A stretch of DNA of 64,000 nt from Flavobacterium sp. 270 (GTDB lineage Bacteria > Bacteroidota > Bacteroidia > Flavobacteriales > Flavobacteriaceae). A program made the translations under genes and the position numbers. This document shows positions 1-10,511 of the stretch, piece after piece (positions within the stretch are counted from its first letter, which is position 1; the number at the start of each line of letters is the position of its first letter). The stretch is taken from contig NZ_SODM01000002.1 of NCBI RefSeq assembly GCF_004368785.1, forward strand, positions 1 to 64,000. Reading direction: 5' to 3'. Under the pieces are notes generated by a model, which was not told where the DNA came from, searched no databases, and saw only the letters and a program-made list of their open reading frames with translations.

Positions 1-1700
1 GCGCTGTACCATTTAATTCCTGTTCCTGATGGAAGAAGATCACTTACCTTTTTAGCATCAGCCGAGCAGAATGTCTGCGCCGAAGCCGCCGGTGCTGACG
101 GCGTAGTATTCACCGTTACACTAACTGAAGTTCTTGTGCTCTCGCATCCGTTTGTAGTCTGGCTTACAAAATAAGTACCTGTAGCCAATACCTCTGTGCC
201 TGCATATAAAGTACCGCCTGTTGATGCGCTGTACCATTTGATTCCTGTTCCTGATGGAAGAAGATCACTTACCTTTTTAGCATCAGCCGAGCAGAATGTC
301 TGCGCTGAAGCTGTCGGTGCTGATGGAATGCTGTTAACCGTTACTGCAGTCACAGCTGAAGATATACTTTTACATCCTGAAGCTTCACTAACCTGAACAC
401 TATAATTTCCTGAAGCTGTTACCGTGATAGACTGTGTAGTAGCTCCATTTGACCATAAATAGTTATAGCCATTGCTTGAAGTAAGAGTTACACTTCCTCC
501 TGTACAGAATGTTGTTGCACCGCCTGCAGTAATTGTAGGCTGTCCTGGAGTTGGGTTAACTGTTACCGCTACTAAAGTTCTCGAACTCTCGCAGCTATTT
601 AGCGTCTGACTTACATAATAATTTCCTGATGCAAGGGTTTCTGTCCCTCCATATAAGGTACCTCCTGTAGAAGCATTATACCATTTATATCCTGATCCGT
701 TTGGACTCAGGTCGCTTACCTTTTTATTATCCGAAGAACAAAAAGTCTGCGCTGATGCTGTTGGTGCAGCTATATTGTTTACTGTAACTGATACTAAAGT
801 TCTTAAACTTTCGCAGCTATTTAGAGTTTGACTTACATAATAATTACCTGAAGATAATGTCTCAGTTCCTGTATAAAGAGATCCGCCTGTATTAGCTGTA
901 TACCATTTTAAAGCCGTACCTGTCGCAGCTAGATCACTAACCTTTTTATTATCAGCAGCACAAAATGATTGAGAAGAAGCAGTTGGGGCAACAGTGTTGT
1001 TTACTGTAACAGAAACTGATCTTCTTGTACTTTCTCCACAGCTATTACTCTGACTTACATAATAAGTTCCTGTTGTAAGGGTTTCTGTACCTGTGTATAA
1101 GGTTCCTGCTGTTGAAGCATTATACCATTTTAAACTAGTTCCTGTGGCAGTTAAATCACTTACTTTTTTAGCGTCAGCAAAGCAAAATGCCTGTGATGAA
1201 GCTGTTGGTGCTGCCGGAATTGTATTAATAGTTACTACAACTAAGGTTCTTGCGCTTTCTCCACAACTATTAGCTGTCTGACTTACATAATAATTACCAG
1301 ATACAAGATTCTCAGATCCGTTATATAAAGTGCCACCTGATGACGCATTGTACCATTTGTATGTTGGTCCGTTTGGACTTAAGTCGCTTACTTTTTTATT
1401 ATCAGCAGCACAAAATGACTGAGCTGATGCTACAGGTGCTGAAGATGTAGAATTTACTGTTACAGATACTGAAGTTCTTGAACTTTCACATCCATTTGTG
1501 GTCTGGCTTACATAATACGTTCCTGTAACCAATGTTGCATTTACCGCATATTGTGTTCCGTTTGTTGAAGCATTATACCATTTTAAAGCGACTCCCGAAG
1601 CAACTAAATCACCAACTTTTTTATTTTCAGAAGAACAAAATGTTTGAGATGAAGCTGTTGGCGCTGCAGGTTTAAAAGTAACCACAGCTGGGGCTGATGC
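1..1700 (-). repeat. Tandem Ig-domain coding repeats, period 222-228 bp
   Basis: Equivalent positions of the repeat (the codons for KWY) recur near 1, 226, 673, 895, 1117, 1345 and 1570. Spacings are 225, 447, 222, 222, 228 and 225 bp, all multiples of three. The 447 bp interval contains a different Ig-like unit. The copies at 1-88 and 226-313 differ at only a few bases. Confidence 0.85.
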
Positions 1701-4076
1701 ACTAGTTACACAACCCGAAGAACTTATTCTTTGTACTGTATAACTACCATCAGTAGTTACTGTAATTGTTTTAGATGTATCTCCTGTTGACCATAAATAG
1801 GTTCCACTACCCCCCGATGCAGTCAAAGTTACACTTCCTGTTGCACAGGTAGTGGCACCACCTATAGTGTTATTGCTTGATGGAAAATTAACTGTTACAA
1901 CAACTGGTTTTATAAAAGTACATCCATCTGATGATACTGCTTTTATATAATAAGTACCTGCTGTAGAAACTGAAGATGGCGAAGACAAAGCAGTCGATGC
2001 ATTAGAATTTGTCCAATATGAAAGTGTCAAATTTGAAGAACTTCCTGAAGTAATTGCCGGAACTGTTAAATCTACAGTTGACGGAGAGCAAACTGCCGCT
2101 GGATTTGTAACTACTAGATTCGCCACTTTTGGCGTAACTGCAGCACTGGCTGAATTATTTGCTGTATTAGTATCTATTGCATTTGGTAACGATGCTGTAT
2201 TAGTATAGTTTCCAGATGAATTTACTGTAGCAACAATTTTTAATGTCATTGATGTTTGTGCTTCTACGTCACCAATAGTCCAGATACCAGTTCCTGAATC
2301 ATAAACTCCTACTGATGGTGTTGAGCCAACGTAAGTATAACCAGAAGGAAGCAAATCATTTACTGAAACTCCCGAAACATTATTACCTCCTAAATTACTT
2401 ACTTTAACTGTAAATTCTACATTAGATCCTAAACAAGGTGCAGCATTATCTACTGTTTTTGTAATTCCTAAATCTGTACATAATGTTACATTAACAGGTT
2501 TTGATTGAGTTTGGGTTCCACAAACTAAAGTAGAGCCTACTGAATAAGCTCCTGTTTTAGTAGCTGTATAAGTTGCTGAGTTAGCTCCAGTAATAGCAAC
2601 TCCGTTATAATACCATTGATATGGTGCAAAACCTGCTGGTGTTGTTAATTCAGCTGTATTATTTGTACAGCCTCCACCTGAAATATAGGTTAAAGTTGGG
2701 TCTTCGGGCTGCGCTGCAAAATTTGAGAAAAATCCTGCCATAGAGAAACCCCCAGCCTGTTGTACAATCGAAACAGTCATTTTAGAGTTGCTCGCTATAG
2801 AAAGAACATCTGGACTTCCTATCTGTACACTATTAAAATTTATTATATACCAACCACTTGTACCTATTTGATAACGGGCACCAACACCAGATATGGTTGC
2901 AATATTAGTACCATTTACTGTTACAACATCTGTAGCACTTCTTAGAAGTATATATCCAAAATAATCTAATGTTCCTGAATTATAATTTCTAAATTTTGCG
3001 GTTTCAATAAAATTAGATCCTCCACATTCGGATACTGGTGCAATAGTTGAAATATCAACCTCACAGCCTTGAGCTGTTCCTGAATAAACAGCAACTCTTT
3101 TATCTGCAACAATACGAGATGCTGTAAAATTTGTGTTTGTAGAACCATTCACAAAAGTGTAAAAATTTCCTGCTTGCGCCAAAGTAACAGTATTGGTAGA
3201 GACAAGCGTCCCGGTAGTAGAGTAACCCTCTACTGTTACAACTGTATTGTCTTTTGTAGCCACAACGGTAGTTTGTTCAGCTGTACTGTTTCCAGTTCCT
3301 CTTTCCAAAAAATATTCTGTTCCTAAAACAGCTTCTGGAGGAACTTGATTATATGCACTATCTCCACAGCCATCCGGCGTATCTATTGCCGCACATGTAT
3401 TCATCACAACAGGATTCGAAGATTCAACTAATGATCCAATATCTGCTTTAAACAAATAACTTTGACCTGAATTTAATGTAGTTGTAACAATACCATTAAT
3501 TTTTATTGTCGTATTATCAGCAGTAGCCATAATACTATAAATAGGACGTTGATCTCCATAACCCCCAAAGTTTCCTAAAGAACCATTCCTGTAATAACCT
3601 ATCCTAAATCTTATTCCTAGTCCTGCATCTCCAAAACCTGTCAATGCAGCATTTCCTTTAATATCTTTATCTACATCAGTACCTGCTAAAGCATCAGAAG
3701 CAACGTTTCTTAAATTAATAGCTACTGGAGCACTAGCTTTAACAATTAATCCTGCTCCTTTTAAAACAGTATTAAAAGCATATGCCTTAGTTGTATTTGG
3801 TACACCAGTAAATCTGTATACTGCGGGAGTTCCTTTAACTGCGGTTAAGTTAGTTACTAATGTCCCATCACTTTTAGACAGAACAATATTTACTGTGCTT
3901 GTAGAATTTGTCGCTATGACAATTTCATTAGCATCATTAAAATACTGCCAAGGAGCTGGCGCAATATAATGCTTGGTATAAAATTGAGCAGAAGCACTGA
4001 AAGTGATTAGTGAGAAAAAAGCAATAAGAAAGTTTAATCTAAAAAAATTAGATCGATTAAAAGTAATGTTACGCAT
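1..4076 (-). CDS. Giant secreted Ig-like repeat protein (partial, C-terminus off the left edge)
   Basis: The frame is open from an ATG at 4076 to the window edge, giving 1358 codons without a stop. It begins with a signal peptide (hydrophobic core, cleavage probably after ASAQ near residue 28). Residues about 30-440 form a beta-rich region resembling the IgGFc-binding N-terminal domain seen in flavobacterial surface proteins. An Ig-like segment follows, then a DUF11-type domain near residues 540-630, then from about residue 800 tandem Ig-like units of 74-76 residues sharing a QTFCS...KKVSDL...KWY core (CHU_C-associated Ig type). In this family the C-terminus usually carries a type IX secretion sorting domain; here it lies outside the window, so T9SS export is inference. 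Probably a surface adhesin or matrix protein. Units nearest the left edge are more GC-rich and nearly identical, suggesting recent duplication. Confidence 0.85.
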   Translation of the reverse strand, partial: MRNITFNRSNFFRLNFLIAFFSLITFSASAQFYTKHYIAPAPWQYFNDANEIVIATNSTSTVNIVLSKSDGTLVTNLTAVKGTPAVYRFTGVPNTTKAYAFNTVLKGAGLIVKASAPVAINLRNVASDALAGTDVDKDIKGNAALTGFGDAGLGIRFRIGYYRNGSLGNFGGYGDQRPIYSIMATADNTTIKINGIVTTTLNSGQSYLFKADIGSLVESSNPVVMNTCAAIDTPDGCGDSAYNQVPPEAVLGTEYFLERGTGNSTAEQTTVVATKDNTVVTVEGYSTTGTLVSTNTVTLAQAGNFYTFVNGSTNTNFTASRIVADKRVAVYSGTAQGCEVDISTIAPVSECGGSNFIETAKFRNYNSGTLDYFGYILLRSATDVVTVNGTNIATISGVGARYQIGTSGWYIINFNSVQIGSPDVLSIASNSKMTVSIVQQAGGFSMAGFFSNFAAQPEDPTLTYISGGGCTNNTAELTTPAGFAPYQWYYNGVAITGANSATYTATKTGAYSVGSTLVCGTQTQSKPVNVTLCTDLGITKTVDNAAPCLGSNVEFTVKVSNLGGNNVSGVSVNDLLPSGYTYVGSTPSVGVYDSGTGIWTIGDVEAQTSMTLKIVATVNSSGNYTNTASLPNAIDTNTANNSASAAVTPKVANLVVTNPAAVCSPSTVDLTVPAITSGSSSNLTLSYWTNSNASTALSSPSSVSTAGTYYIKAVSSDGCTFIKPVVVTVNFPSSNNTIGGATTCATGSVTLTASGGSGTYLWSTGDTSKTITVTTDGSYTVQRISSSGCVTSASAPAVVTFKPAAPTASSQTFCSSENKKVGDLVASGVALKWYNASTNGTQYAVNATLVTGTYYVSQTTNGCESSRTSVSVTVNSTSSAPVASAQSFCAADNKKVSDLSPNGPTYKWYNASSGGTLYNGSENLVSGNYYVSQTANSCGESARTLVVVTINTIPAAPTASSQAFCFADAKKVSDLTATGTSLKWYNASTAGTLYTGTETLTTGTYYVSQSNSCGESTRRSVSVTVNNTVAPTASSQSFCAADNKKVSDLAATGTALKWYTANTGGSLYTGTETLSSGNYYVSQTLNSCESLRTLVSVTVNNIAAPTASAQTFCSSDNKKVSDLSPNGSGYKWYNASTGGTLYGGTETLASGNYYVSQTLNSCESSRTLVAVTVNPTPGQPTITAGGATTFCTGGSVTLTSSNGYNYLWSNGATTQSITVTASGNYSVQVSEASGCKSISSAVTAVTVNSIPSAPTASAQTFCSADAKKVSDLLPSGTGIKWYSASTGGTLYAGTEVLATGTYFVSQTTNGCESTRTSVSVTVNTTPSAPAASAQTFCSADAKKVSDLLPSGTGIKWYS

Positions 4077-4592
4077 AGACAGCTGAGATTTGTGGAACAG
4101 AAATATCAAAAGCCGACGAACCTGATGCGGTTTTCAGCTCATAGATGAAATACGAAAAAATAATGGGATTGGATTTTGCAAATTCAATAAAAATCTTAAA
4201 AAGATTTTTATAACAATTACATAGCATTTGGACCATAGTCATGATAGGTTCAAAGACACAAAATGTGTTTTAGGTTAATAGTAGTTTTGGAGCAGCGAAA
4301 ATATGCAAAGCCCTAAAAACTAGCTACATTAGTCGATAAACTACCCATAAAAACGTTGAATAACACATTTTGACGACAAAAAAGCATTTTAGAAGTCGAA
4401 AACTATAGACATTTAACAACAAAAGTGTTAAAACGAGGTAAATTATTATTGACATCTTAAATTCTTACAAAATTTAATGCCAAATATTCAAAAAACACAA
4501 GGGTTTTCACGTGAGAAAATTACCCGTAAAAATAACTCAAAAGACTAAAATACAACCAATTAGACTAAAATTAAATTAACATTAATTTGATG
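4077..4592. other. 516-bp AT-rich intergenic region without a recognisable gene
   Basis: This is the leader of the giant surface-protein gene and the 3' flank of queG. No exact TAnnTTTG element was found on the minus strand. One hairpin-forming inverted repeat, AAAAATCTT-AAA-AAGATTTTT (4189-4209), could be a weak terminator or a leader structure. No ORF with coding character is visible. Confidence 0.5.
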
Positions 4593-5546
4593 TTATTTTA
4601 AAAAATTAATATTACGTTTTAGGCCTTCGAATTTTGTTCTTTTTATAGGTGAATTTTTAAAGACAACTCGAAAAGTTTCCTCGGTAATTTCAAGCCAATC
4701 TTTTTTAGAAAAAGAAAGTATTTCAGGATTTGGATTAAATAACGGTTCTGAATGTGGTTTAGAAAAACGATTCCAAGGACAGACATCTTGGCAGGTGTCA
4801 CAGCCAAACATCCATTCATCAAATTTTCCTTTCATATCGTAAGGAATATTTTCTTTTAATTCGATGGTGTAATATGAAATACATTTACTTCCATCTACAA
4901 CATAAGGTGCAACAATTGCTTGCGTAGGACAAGCATCAATACATGCGGTACAGGAGCCGCAGTGATCGCTTACAGCATGATCATATTCTAAATCTAAGTC
5001 TATAATAAGTTCGGCAATAAAATAAAAAGAACCCACTTTCTGCGTTAAGAGATTACTATTTTTACCAATCCATCCTAAACCACTTTTAGCAGCCCAAGCT
5101 TTATCTAAAACTGGAGCAGAATCTACAAAAGCGCGACCAGAAACATCACCTATGTTTTCCTGAATTGAATGCAGAAATTCTTTTAATTTTTCTTTAATTA
5201 CAAAGTGATAATCCTGACCATAAGCATATTTTGAGATCTTGAAACTTTCATCATTTTGAGATACATCAGGATAATAATTAAGCAGAAGAGATACAACACT
5301 TTTAGCATCATCAACTAATAATGTTGGATCTAAACGTTTATCAAAATGGTTTTCCATGTATGCCATTTGGCCATTGCGATTATTCTTTAACCAATTCTCA
5401 AGTCTCGGTGCTTCTTGCTCTAGAAAACCAGCTTTAGAAACACCACAAGAAAGAAAGCCGAGTCTTTTAGATTCGGCTTTTATAAATTGCGTGTATTTTT
5501 CCTTATTAGTCAAACTATTTATTGTGATTTTTAACCCATGAGGCAA
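4593..5546 (-). CDS. queG: Epoxyqueuosine reductase QueG
   Basis: This cobalamin- and iron-sulfur-dependent enzyme performs the last step of tRNA queuosine synthesis, reducing epoxyqueuosine to queuosine. The 317-residue protein has two ferredoxin-like cysteine clusters ([12 protein letters not shown] near 196-207 and CDTCQDVCP near 249-257). The [19 protein letters not shown] block near residue 141 includes the conserved Asp. The ATG at 5546 overlaps the end of the upstream esterase gene by 32 bp. A TTG at 5513 just past that gene's stop is an alternative start, and similarity to the family only begins around TNKEKY. Likely co-transcribed with ruvB and the esterase. A queuosine-precursor-type transporter is encoded at 48804-49484. 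Confidence 0.93.
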   Translation of the reverse strand: MPHGLKITINSLTNKEKYTQFIKAESKRLGFLSCGVSKAGFLEQEAPRLENWLKNNRNGQMAYMENHFDKRLDPTLLVDDAKSVVSLLLNYYPDVSQNDESFKISKYAYGQDYHFVIKEKLKEFLHSIQENIGDVSGRAFVDSAPVLDKAWAAKSGLGWIGKNSNLLTQKVGSFYFIAELIIDLDLEYDHAVSDHCGSCTACIDACPTQAIVAPYVVDGSKCISYYTIELKENIPYDMKGKFDEWMFGCDTCQDVCPWNRFSKPHSEPLFNPNPEILSFSKKDWLEITEETFRVVFKNSPIKRTKFEGLKRNINFLK

Positions 5547-6330
5547 TATCAGATATATTTTGAATTTCCGTATCAGGTGAATTCATTCCTACATCATGTC
5601 CTTTACCTGGCCTAATAATCAAATTAGACTCTATACCCTTGTTTTTTAATTCTTTATAGAGATTTTGAGACTGGCTTACATTTACAAGCGGATCAGCATC
5701 TCCATGTATCAATAATGTTGGAGTATTTGTTATATTGTTAAATGGACTTATAGCGGTAAATGCGGCATTGTCTCCATTTTCATTCAGCTTTGCTCCCGCT
5801 AGTTTTTCAATGATATCAATATGTCCATTCTTTTTAATAAAATCTAGTGATTCTAAAGAATCTAATCTTGATGGCGCACAAAGAGCAGTTATAGATTTCA
5901 TGTTTTTCTTAGTGTAACCATAAAGCAAAGCTAAATGTGCTCCTGCACTAATTCCAACAATATGATAACCACTTTTAGCAAAACCATATTTGTTTGAAAC
6001 ATTAGACACATATCCTACAGCATCATCAATATCAGATAATAAATCTTTAGCCGATATTTTATCTGTTACATAGCGATAATCTACATTTGCTACCACAAAC
6101 CCAAGATTCGAAATATCTTGTGCATGTTTACTTGTATATTCTAAACCACCCATAGACCACGCTCCCCCATGAAGTAATATTATTACCGGTGCATTATTTA
6201 AATTTCCATCAGGCAAATAAAGATCCAATACTTGTTGCGATGATTTTCCATAGGAAAGATGTTGCACCGTTTTAGCTTGCGCTAAAGAGCAAAAGTGAAT
6301 CAGAAATAAAAAAAAGGTTAATTGTTTCAT
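5515..6330 (-). CDS. Secreted alpha/beta-hydrolase, esterase/lipase type (BD-FAE-like)
   Basis: The 271-residue protein has an N-terminal signal peptide ending in AQA. It carries the esterase signature: an HGG oxyanion-hole motif (LHGGAW), the nucleophile elbow GISAGA, an acid in HGDADPLV and a C-terminal His in KGHDVG. It probably hydrolyses a carboxyl ester in the periplasm or outside the cell; the substrate cannot be read from sequence. The gene starts 3 bp after ruvB ends and overlaps queG, so it is the middle gene of a three-gene operon. Confidence 0.85.
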   Translation of the reverse strand: MKQLTFFLFLIHFCSLAQAKTVQHLSYGKSSQQVLDLYLPDGNLNNAPVIILLHGGAWSMGGLEYTSKHAQDISNLGFVVANVDYRYVTDKISAKDLLSDIDDAVGYVSNVSNKYGFAKSGYHIVGISAGAHLALLYGYTKKNMKSITALCAPSRLDSLESLDFIKKNGHIDIIEKLAGAKLNENGDNAAFTAISPFNNITNTPTLLIHGDADPLVNVSQSQNLYKELKNKGIESNLIIRPGKGHDVGMNSPDTEIQNISDIASWVKNHNK

Positions 6331-6333
6331 ATC

Positions 6334-7359
6334 TTATTCGAATAAACCGCCTTGAATATTTGTGTTTATTTTTCCTAAATGTTTATAAGCTTTATCGGTA
6401 ACTTCTCTACCTCTAGGAGTTCTCATAATAAAACCTTCTTGAATTAAAAAAGGTTCATAAACTTCTTCAATAGTTTCACTACTTTCACTCACAGCTGTTG
6501 CTAAAGTAGAAAGTCCAACCGGACCTCCTTTAAACTTACTGATAATAGTAAGCAAAATTTTATTATCCATTTCATCAAGACCATGTGCATCAACATTTAA
6601 TGCTTTTAAAGCATATCGAGCAATCTCTAAATCGATAGTTCCATTTCCTTTAATTTGTGCAAAATCACGAACTCTACGCAATAAAGCATTTGCGATACGA
6701 GGTGTACCTCTGCTTCGTCCTGCAATTTCAATAGCAGCGTCAAGAGCAATTGGCATTTTTAATATAGAAGCACTACGCTCAACAATTGTCGTTAAGAGTT
6801 CAGTAGTATAATATTGTAAACGAGAAGAAATACCAAAACGAGCCCGCATAGGTGCAGTTAATAATCCTGATCGCGTTGTAGCTCCAATTAAGGTAAAAGG
6901 ATTTAAATTGATTTGCACCGTTCTTGCGTTCGGTCCAGATTCAATCATAATATCAATTTTAAAATCCTCCATTGCAGAATATAAATATTCTTCTACGATA
7001 GGGCTTAAACGGTGAATTTCATCAATGAATAAAACATCTCTTTCGTCCAGATTGGTAAGTAAGCCAGCTAAATCGCCAGGTTTATCAAGAACAGGACCAG
7101 AAGTAATCTTTATTCCAACTTGAAGTTCATTAGCCAAGATATTAGCCAAAGTAGTTTTTCCTAATCCAGGAGGGCCATGAAACAAAGCATGATCCAATGC
7201 CTCGCCACGCTGATTCGCTGCAGCAACAAATACTTTTAAGTTTTCTAAGACTTGGTCTTGTCCTGCAAAATCATCAAATGAAAGAGGCCGAAGTCTTTTT
7301 TCAAGATCTAATTCTTCTGAGTTGTATCCGTTTGTAGTAGGATCTAAGTTTTCATTCAT
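6334..7359 (-). CDS. ruvB: Holliday junction branch migration ATPase RuvB
   Basis: RuvB is the hexameric AAA+ motor that drives branch migration of Holliday junctions with RuvA and feeds RuvC resolution. The 341-residue protein has Walker [10 protein letters not shown] (about 62-70), Walker B FIDEIH (about 112-116), the sensor segment GATTRSG and the C-terminal winged helix ending in [15 protein letters not shown]. Length is typical. First gene of a likely operon with the esterase and queG; ruvA and ruvC are not in this window. Confidence 0.97.
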   Translation of the reverse strand: MNENLDPTTNGYNSEELDLEKRLRPLSFDDFAGQDQVLENLKVFVAAANQRGEALDHALFHGPPGLGKTTLANILANELQVGIKITSGPVLDKPGDLAGLLTNLDERDVLFIDEIHRLSPIVEEYLYSAMEDFKIDIMIESGPNARTVQINLNPFTLIGATTRSGLLTAPMRARFGISSRLQYYTTELLTTIVERSASILKMPIALDAAIEIAGRSRGTPRIANALLRRVRDFAQIKGNGTIDLEIARYALKALNVDAHGLDEMDNKILLTIISKFKGGPVGLSTLATAVSESSETIEEVYEPFLIQEGFIMRTPRGREVTDKAYKHLGKINTNIQGGLFE

Positions 7360-7428
7360 TTTACAAAGATATACAAAGTAATCAGTTTGTAAAACAGTAA
7401 TGTGGTACAGAAAGAATTTTAACTAAGC

Positions 7429-7459
7429 AAAAAAGGCTGTCCAAATTGGACAGCCTTTT
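7429..7459 (-). terminator. Intrinsic terminator of the respiratory operon
   Basis: A perfect inverted repeat (AAAAGGCTGTCCAA paired with TTGGACAGCCTTTT) lies just downstream of the oxidase subunit I stop. On the minus strand the stem runs into a T tract, as expected for rho-independent termination. Confidence 0.85.
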
Positions 7460-7468
7460 AAATATATT

Positions 7469-9271
7469 TTAGTGGTGTAAAACTTCTTCACCTTCTTTCA
7501 TTGGTACATTTTGAGGAACAAAATCTACATCGTGATTCGGGTTACTGTAGTCATACGGCCAACGGTATACGTGAGGGATTTCACCTGGCCAGTTACCGTG
7601 AATATGTTCTACTGGAGTAGTCCACTCTAATGTTGTAGATCTCCATGGATTTTGTACTGCTTTTTTACCGTAGAAAATACTGCTAAAGAAGTTATACAAG
7701 AATACCAATTGGAAAGCACCTCCAACAAGAGCAAATGTTGTAATCAAAACATTCACATTTTGTAAATCATCAAATAATGGGAAGTTTGTATTTGTATAAT
7801 AACGTCTTGGTAAACCAGCTAATCCAATAAAGTGCATTGGGAAGAAAACTCCGTAAGCGCAAACTGCTGTTACCCAGAAGTGAATATAACCTAAGTTTTT
7901 ATTTAACATTCTTCCGTACATTTTAGGGAACCAGTGGTAAATACCAGCAAACATTCCGTAAAGTGCAGAGATACCCATTACTAAGTGAAAGTGAGCAATT
8001 ACAAAGTAAGTATCGTGAACGTTAATATCTAAAGTACTATCTCCTAAAATGATACCTGTTAAACCTCCAGTGATGAAAGTAGAAACCATTCCGATAGAAA
8101 ATAACATTGCAGGGTTAAATTGTAAGTTACCTTTCCATAAAGTCGTAATCCAGTTAAATGCTTTTACAGCAGATGGAATTGCAATTAATAAAGTAGTAAA
8201 TGTAAATACAGATCCTAAGAAAGGATTCATACCTGAAATAAACATGTGGTGACCCCAAACAATTGTAGATAAAAATGCAATTGCAAGAACAGACATAATC
8301 ATCGCTCTGTATCCAAAGATTGGTTTACGAGAGTTCGTAGCCATAATTTCAGAAACCAGACCCATTGCAGGTAAGATTACGATATAAACCTCAGGGTGAC
8401 CTAAGAACCAAAATAAGTGTTCAAACAATACAGGAGAACCACCTTGGTAATGTAAAACTTCTCCAGCTATATAAATATCAGACAAGAAGAATGAAGTACC
8501 AAAACTTCTATCAAAAATTAATAATAACGCAGCAGATAATAATACCGGGAATGAAATAACACCAATAATAGCTGTTACGAAAAATGTCCAGATAGTAAGA
8601 GGAAGTCTAGTCATAGACATTCCTTTAGTTCTTAAATTGATAACAGTAACGATATAGTTCAAAGATCCCATTAATGAAGATGCAATGAAAATAGCCATTG
8701 AAACTAACCATAAAGTCATACCTGTTCCAGATCCTGGAATTGCTTGTGGTAAAGCACTTAATGGAGGATAAATTGTCCAACCTGCAGAAGCTGGTCCAGC
8801 TTCAACAAATAAAGAACTTAACATAATTACAGCAGATAAGAAAAACAACCAGTATGAAATCATGTTCATAAACCCAGAAGCCATATCTCTAGCTCCAATT
8901 TGAAGCGGAATAAGTAAGTTACTAAACGTTCCACTCAAACCGGCCGTCAGTACAAAGAATACCATTATGGTACCGTGAATTGTAACTAAAGCCAGATAAA
9001 TATCATTTGCCATTACACCATCAGGTGCAAATTTGTCTCCTAATAAAACATTGAAGATTTTGAAAGACTCTTCCGGCCATGCCAATTGCATTCTGAAAAG
9101 CAAAGACATTGCAATACCAATAATTCCCATAACAATACCTGTAATTAAGTATTGTTTAGCAATCATTTTGTGATCAATACTAAATATATATTTGGTAATG
9201 AAAGTGTCCTTATGGTGATGTTCGTGCTCGTGATCGTGTTCGTGTCCGTGATCGTGTGCTTCTGCTGACAT
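7469..9271 (-). CDS. ctaD: Cytochrome c oxidase subunit I (aa3-type)
   Basis: This is the catalytic haem-copper subunit that reduces oxygen to water and pumps protons. The 600-residue polytopic protein carries the GHPEVY motif of A1-type oxidases (His-Tyr pair and conserved Glu), the GHHMF copper-B histidines, and HDTYFVIAHFHLVMG with the haem-ligand histidines. The N-terminus has an unusually dense His/Glu/Asp stretch (residues about 6-21) that could bind metal, perhaps to help copper loading (inference). It is the last gene of the act-cox operon, 33 bp after subunit II. Confidence 0.97.
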   Translation of the reverse strand: MSAEAHDHGHEHDHEHEHHHKDTFITKYIFSIDHKMIAKQYLITGIVMGIIGIAMSLLFRMQLAWPEESFKIFNVLLGDKFAPDGVMANDIYLALVTIHGTIMVFFVLTAGLSGTFSNLLIPLQIGARDMASGFMNMISYWLFFLSAVIMLSSLFVEAGPASAGWTIYPPLSALPQAIPGSGTGMTLWLVSMAIFIASSLMGSLNYIVTVINLRTKGMSMTRLPLTIWTFFVTAIIGVISFPVLLSAALLLIFDRSFGTSFFLSDIYIAGEVLHYQGGSPVLFEHLFWFLGHPEVYIVILPAMGLVSEIMATNSRKPIFGYRAMIMSVLAIAFLSTIVWGHHMFISGMNPFLGSVFTFTTLLIAIPSAVKAFNWITTLWKGNLQFNPAMLFSIGMVSTFITGGLTGIILGDSTLDINVHDTYFVIAHFHLVMGISALYGMFAGIYHWFPKMYGRMLNKNLGYIHFWVTAVCAYGVFFPMHFIGLAGLPRRYYTNTNFPLFDDLQNVNVLITTFALVGGAFQLVFLYNFFSSIFYGKKAVQNPWRSTTLEWTTPVEHIHGNWPGEIPHVYRWPYDYSNPNHDVDFVPQNVPMKEGEEVLHH

Positions 9272-9304
9272 ATATGTATACTTTAAATTTTCTTAATAAT
9301 ATTA

Positions 9305-10492
9305 TTATTTCATTGCAACTTTAGCTACAACAGCTTTAACAGTGTCAATAACTGCTTTAACAGTATCTTGTACAGCACTATCTTTAGTAGTAGCTTTACC
9401 TTCTTCAGCTGGTTTTTCAGTAGCAGCTGCAGCTTTAATATCTTGAGCTAAAGTAGTTTTTTCGCTTAACCATTTTTTATAATCTTCAGGAGTATCTACA
9501 ACTACTTTCATTTGCATGTTGTAATGAGAAGCTCCACAAATTTTGTTACATAATAATAAATAGTCAAAAGTATAAGGATCTAAAGCTGTACCACCTTTAG
9601 CAACTAACTCAACACTTTTTTCTGCTCTAAGTTTATTAATGTTTGAAACTTTTTCAACCATAAATGGCAATTCTCTATATTCTGCAGTTGTGTAAGTTGG
9701 AACGAAAGCAAATTCAGTAACCATACCTGGAACACAGTTCATCTGCGCTCTAAAGTGAGGCATATAAGCTGAGTGCAGAACGTCTTGAGAACGCATTTTG
9801 AAATGTATTTTTTTCCCTTTTGGAATATGTAATTCAGAAACTACGATATCATCTTGCGCATTAGGATCTGACATATCAACTCCTAAAGTATTGATACCTT
9901 CAATTAAACGAACGTTAGCTTTTCCTAAAACATTATCTTGACCAGCATATCTAGCCGTCCATTTAAATTGCTGAGCATATAATTCAATTTCGATTACATC
10001 TTCATCTTTATCAACAAACATAATGTTGTTCCAAGCGTACAATCCATAAAGAATCAAACAAGCTAAAACTACAGATGGAATAATACTCCAGATTGCTTCT
10101 AATTTATTACTGTCAGCAAAGAATAATGCTTTTCTATCTTTATTACCTCTATTTTTAAAAGAAAACCAATATAATAAACCTTGAGTAATAAATTGAACTA
10201 TGAAGATCAAAACCCAAGTAATATTCATTAAACTATCTACTAAAAGACCATGCTCAGAAGCAGGAGTATGAAGCGCTAAATTACCCCATTTTAGTAGACC
10301 GTAAATAGTAAATATATATATGAAAGCTAAAAAGCCAAACATAACATATCCTTGAATATTATTATCATTATCTGATGCAACTTGAGAATCGTCCGAAGAA
10401 GATCCTACTTGAGTAAGATCAAATATCTTGGTCAATTGCCATAATGCAACTGCTAATAAAACTACAACTATAATTACCAACAAACTTGTCAT
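9305..10492 (-). CDS. ctaC: Cytochrome c oxidase subunit II
   Basis: This subunit takes electrons from cytochrome c through a binuclear copper-A centre. The 395-residue protein has three hydrophobic helices (an extra N-terminal one compared with the two of classical subunit II). It contains the copper-A ligands: a His in LHSAYMPHF, then CNKICGASHYNM giving C-x3-C-x3-H-x2-M. The C-terminus is a long Ala/Lys/Glu-rich tail of about 50 residues, low in complexity. No haem c motif is present, so this is not a fused caa3 subunit II; electrons are probably delivered by cytochrome domains of the adjacent act genes. Confidence 0.96.
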   Translation of the reverse strand: MTSLLVIIVVVLLAVALWQLTKIFDLTQVGSSSDDSQVASDNDNNIQGYVMFGFLAFIYIFTIYGLLKWGNLALHTPASEHGLLVDSLMNITWVLIFIVQFITQGLLYWFSFKNRGNKDRKALFFADSNKLEAIWSIIPSVVLACLILYGLYAWNNIMFVDKDEDVIEIELYAQQFKWTARYAGQDNVLGKANVRLIEGINTLGVDMSDPNAQDDIVVSELHIPKGKKIHFKMRSQDVLHSAYMPHFRAQMNCVPGMVTEFAFVPTYTTAEYRELPFMVEKVSNINKLRAEKSVELVAKGGTALDPYTFDYLLLCNKICGASHYNMQMKVVVDTPEDYKKWLSEKTTLAQDIKAAAATEKPAEEGKATTKDSAVQDTVKAVIDTVKAVVAKVAMK

Positions 10493-10511
10493 CTGTTTAT
10501 TTCTTTAAATA

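Noticed and set aside
4189..4209. Hairpin AAAAATCTT-AAA-AAGATTTTT as queG terminator
   Set aside because: It is almost 400 bp from the queG stop and very AT-rich, so a terminator role is not supported.
7364..7371. Minus-strand TATCTTTG just before ruvB
   Set aside because: It would place the transcription start at or next to the ATG with no leader and lacks a -33 TTG, so it was not called as a promoter.
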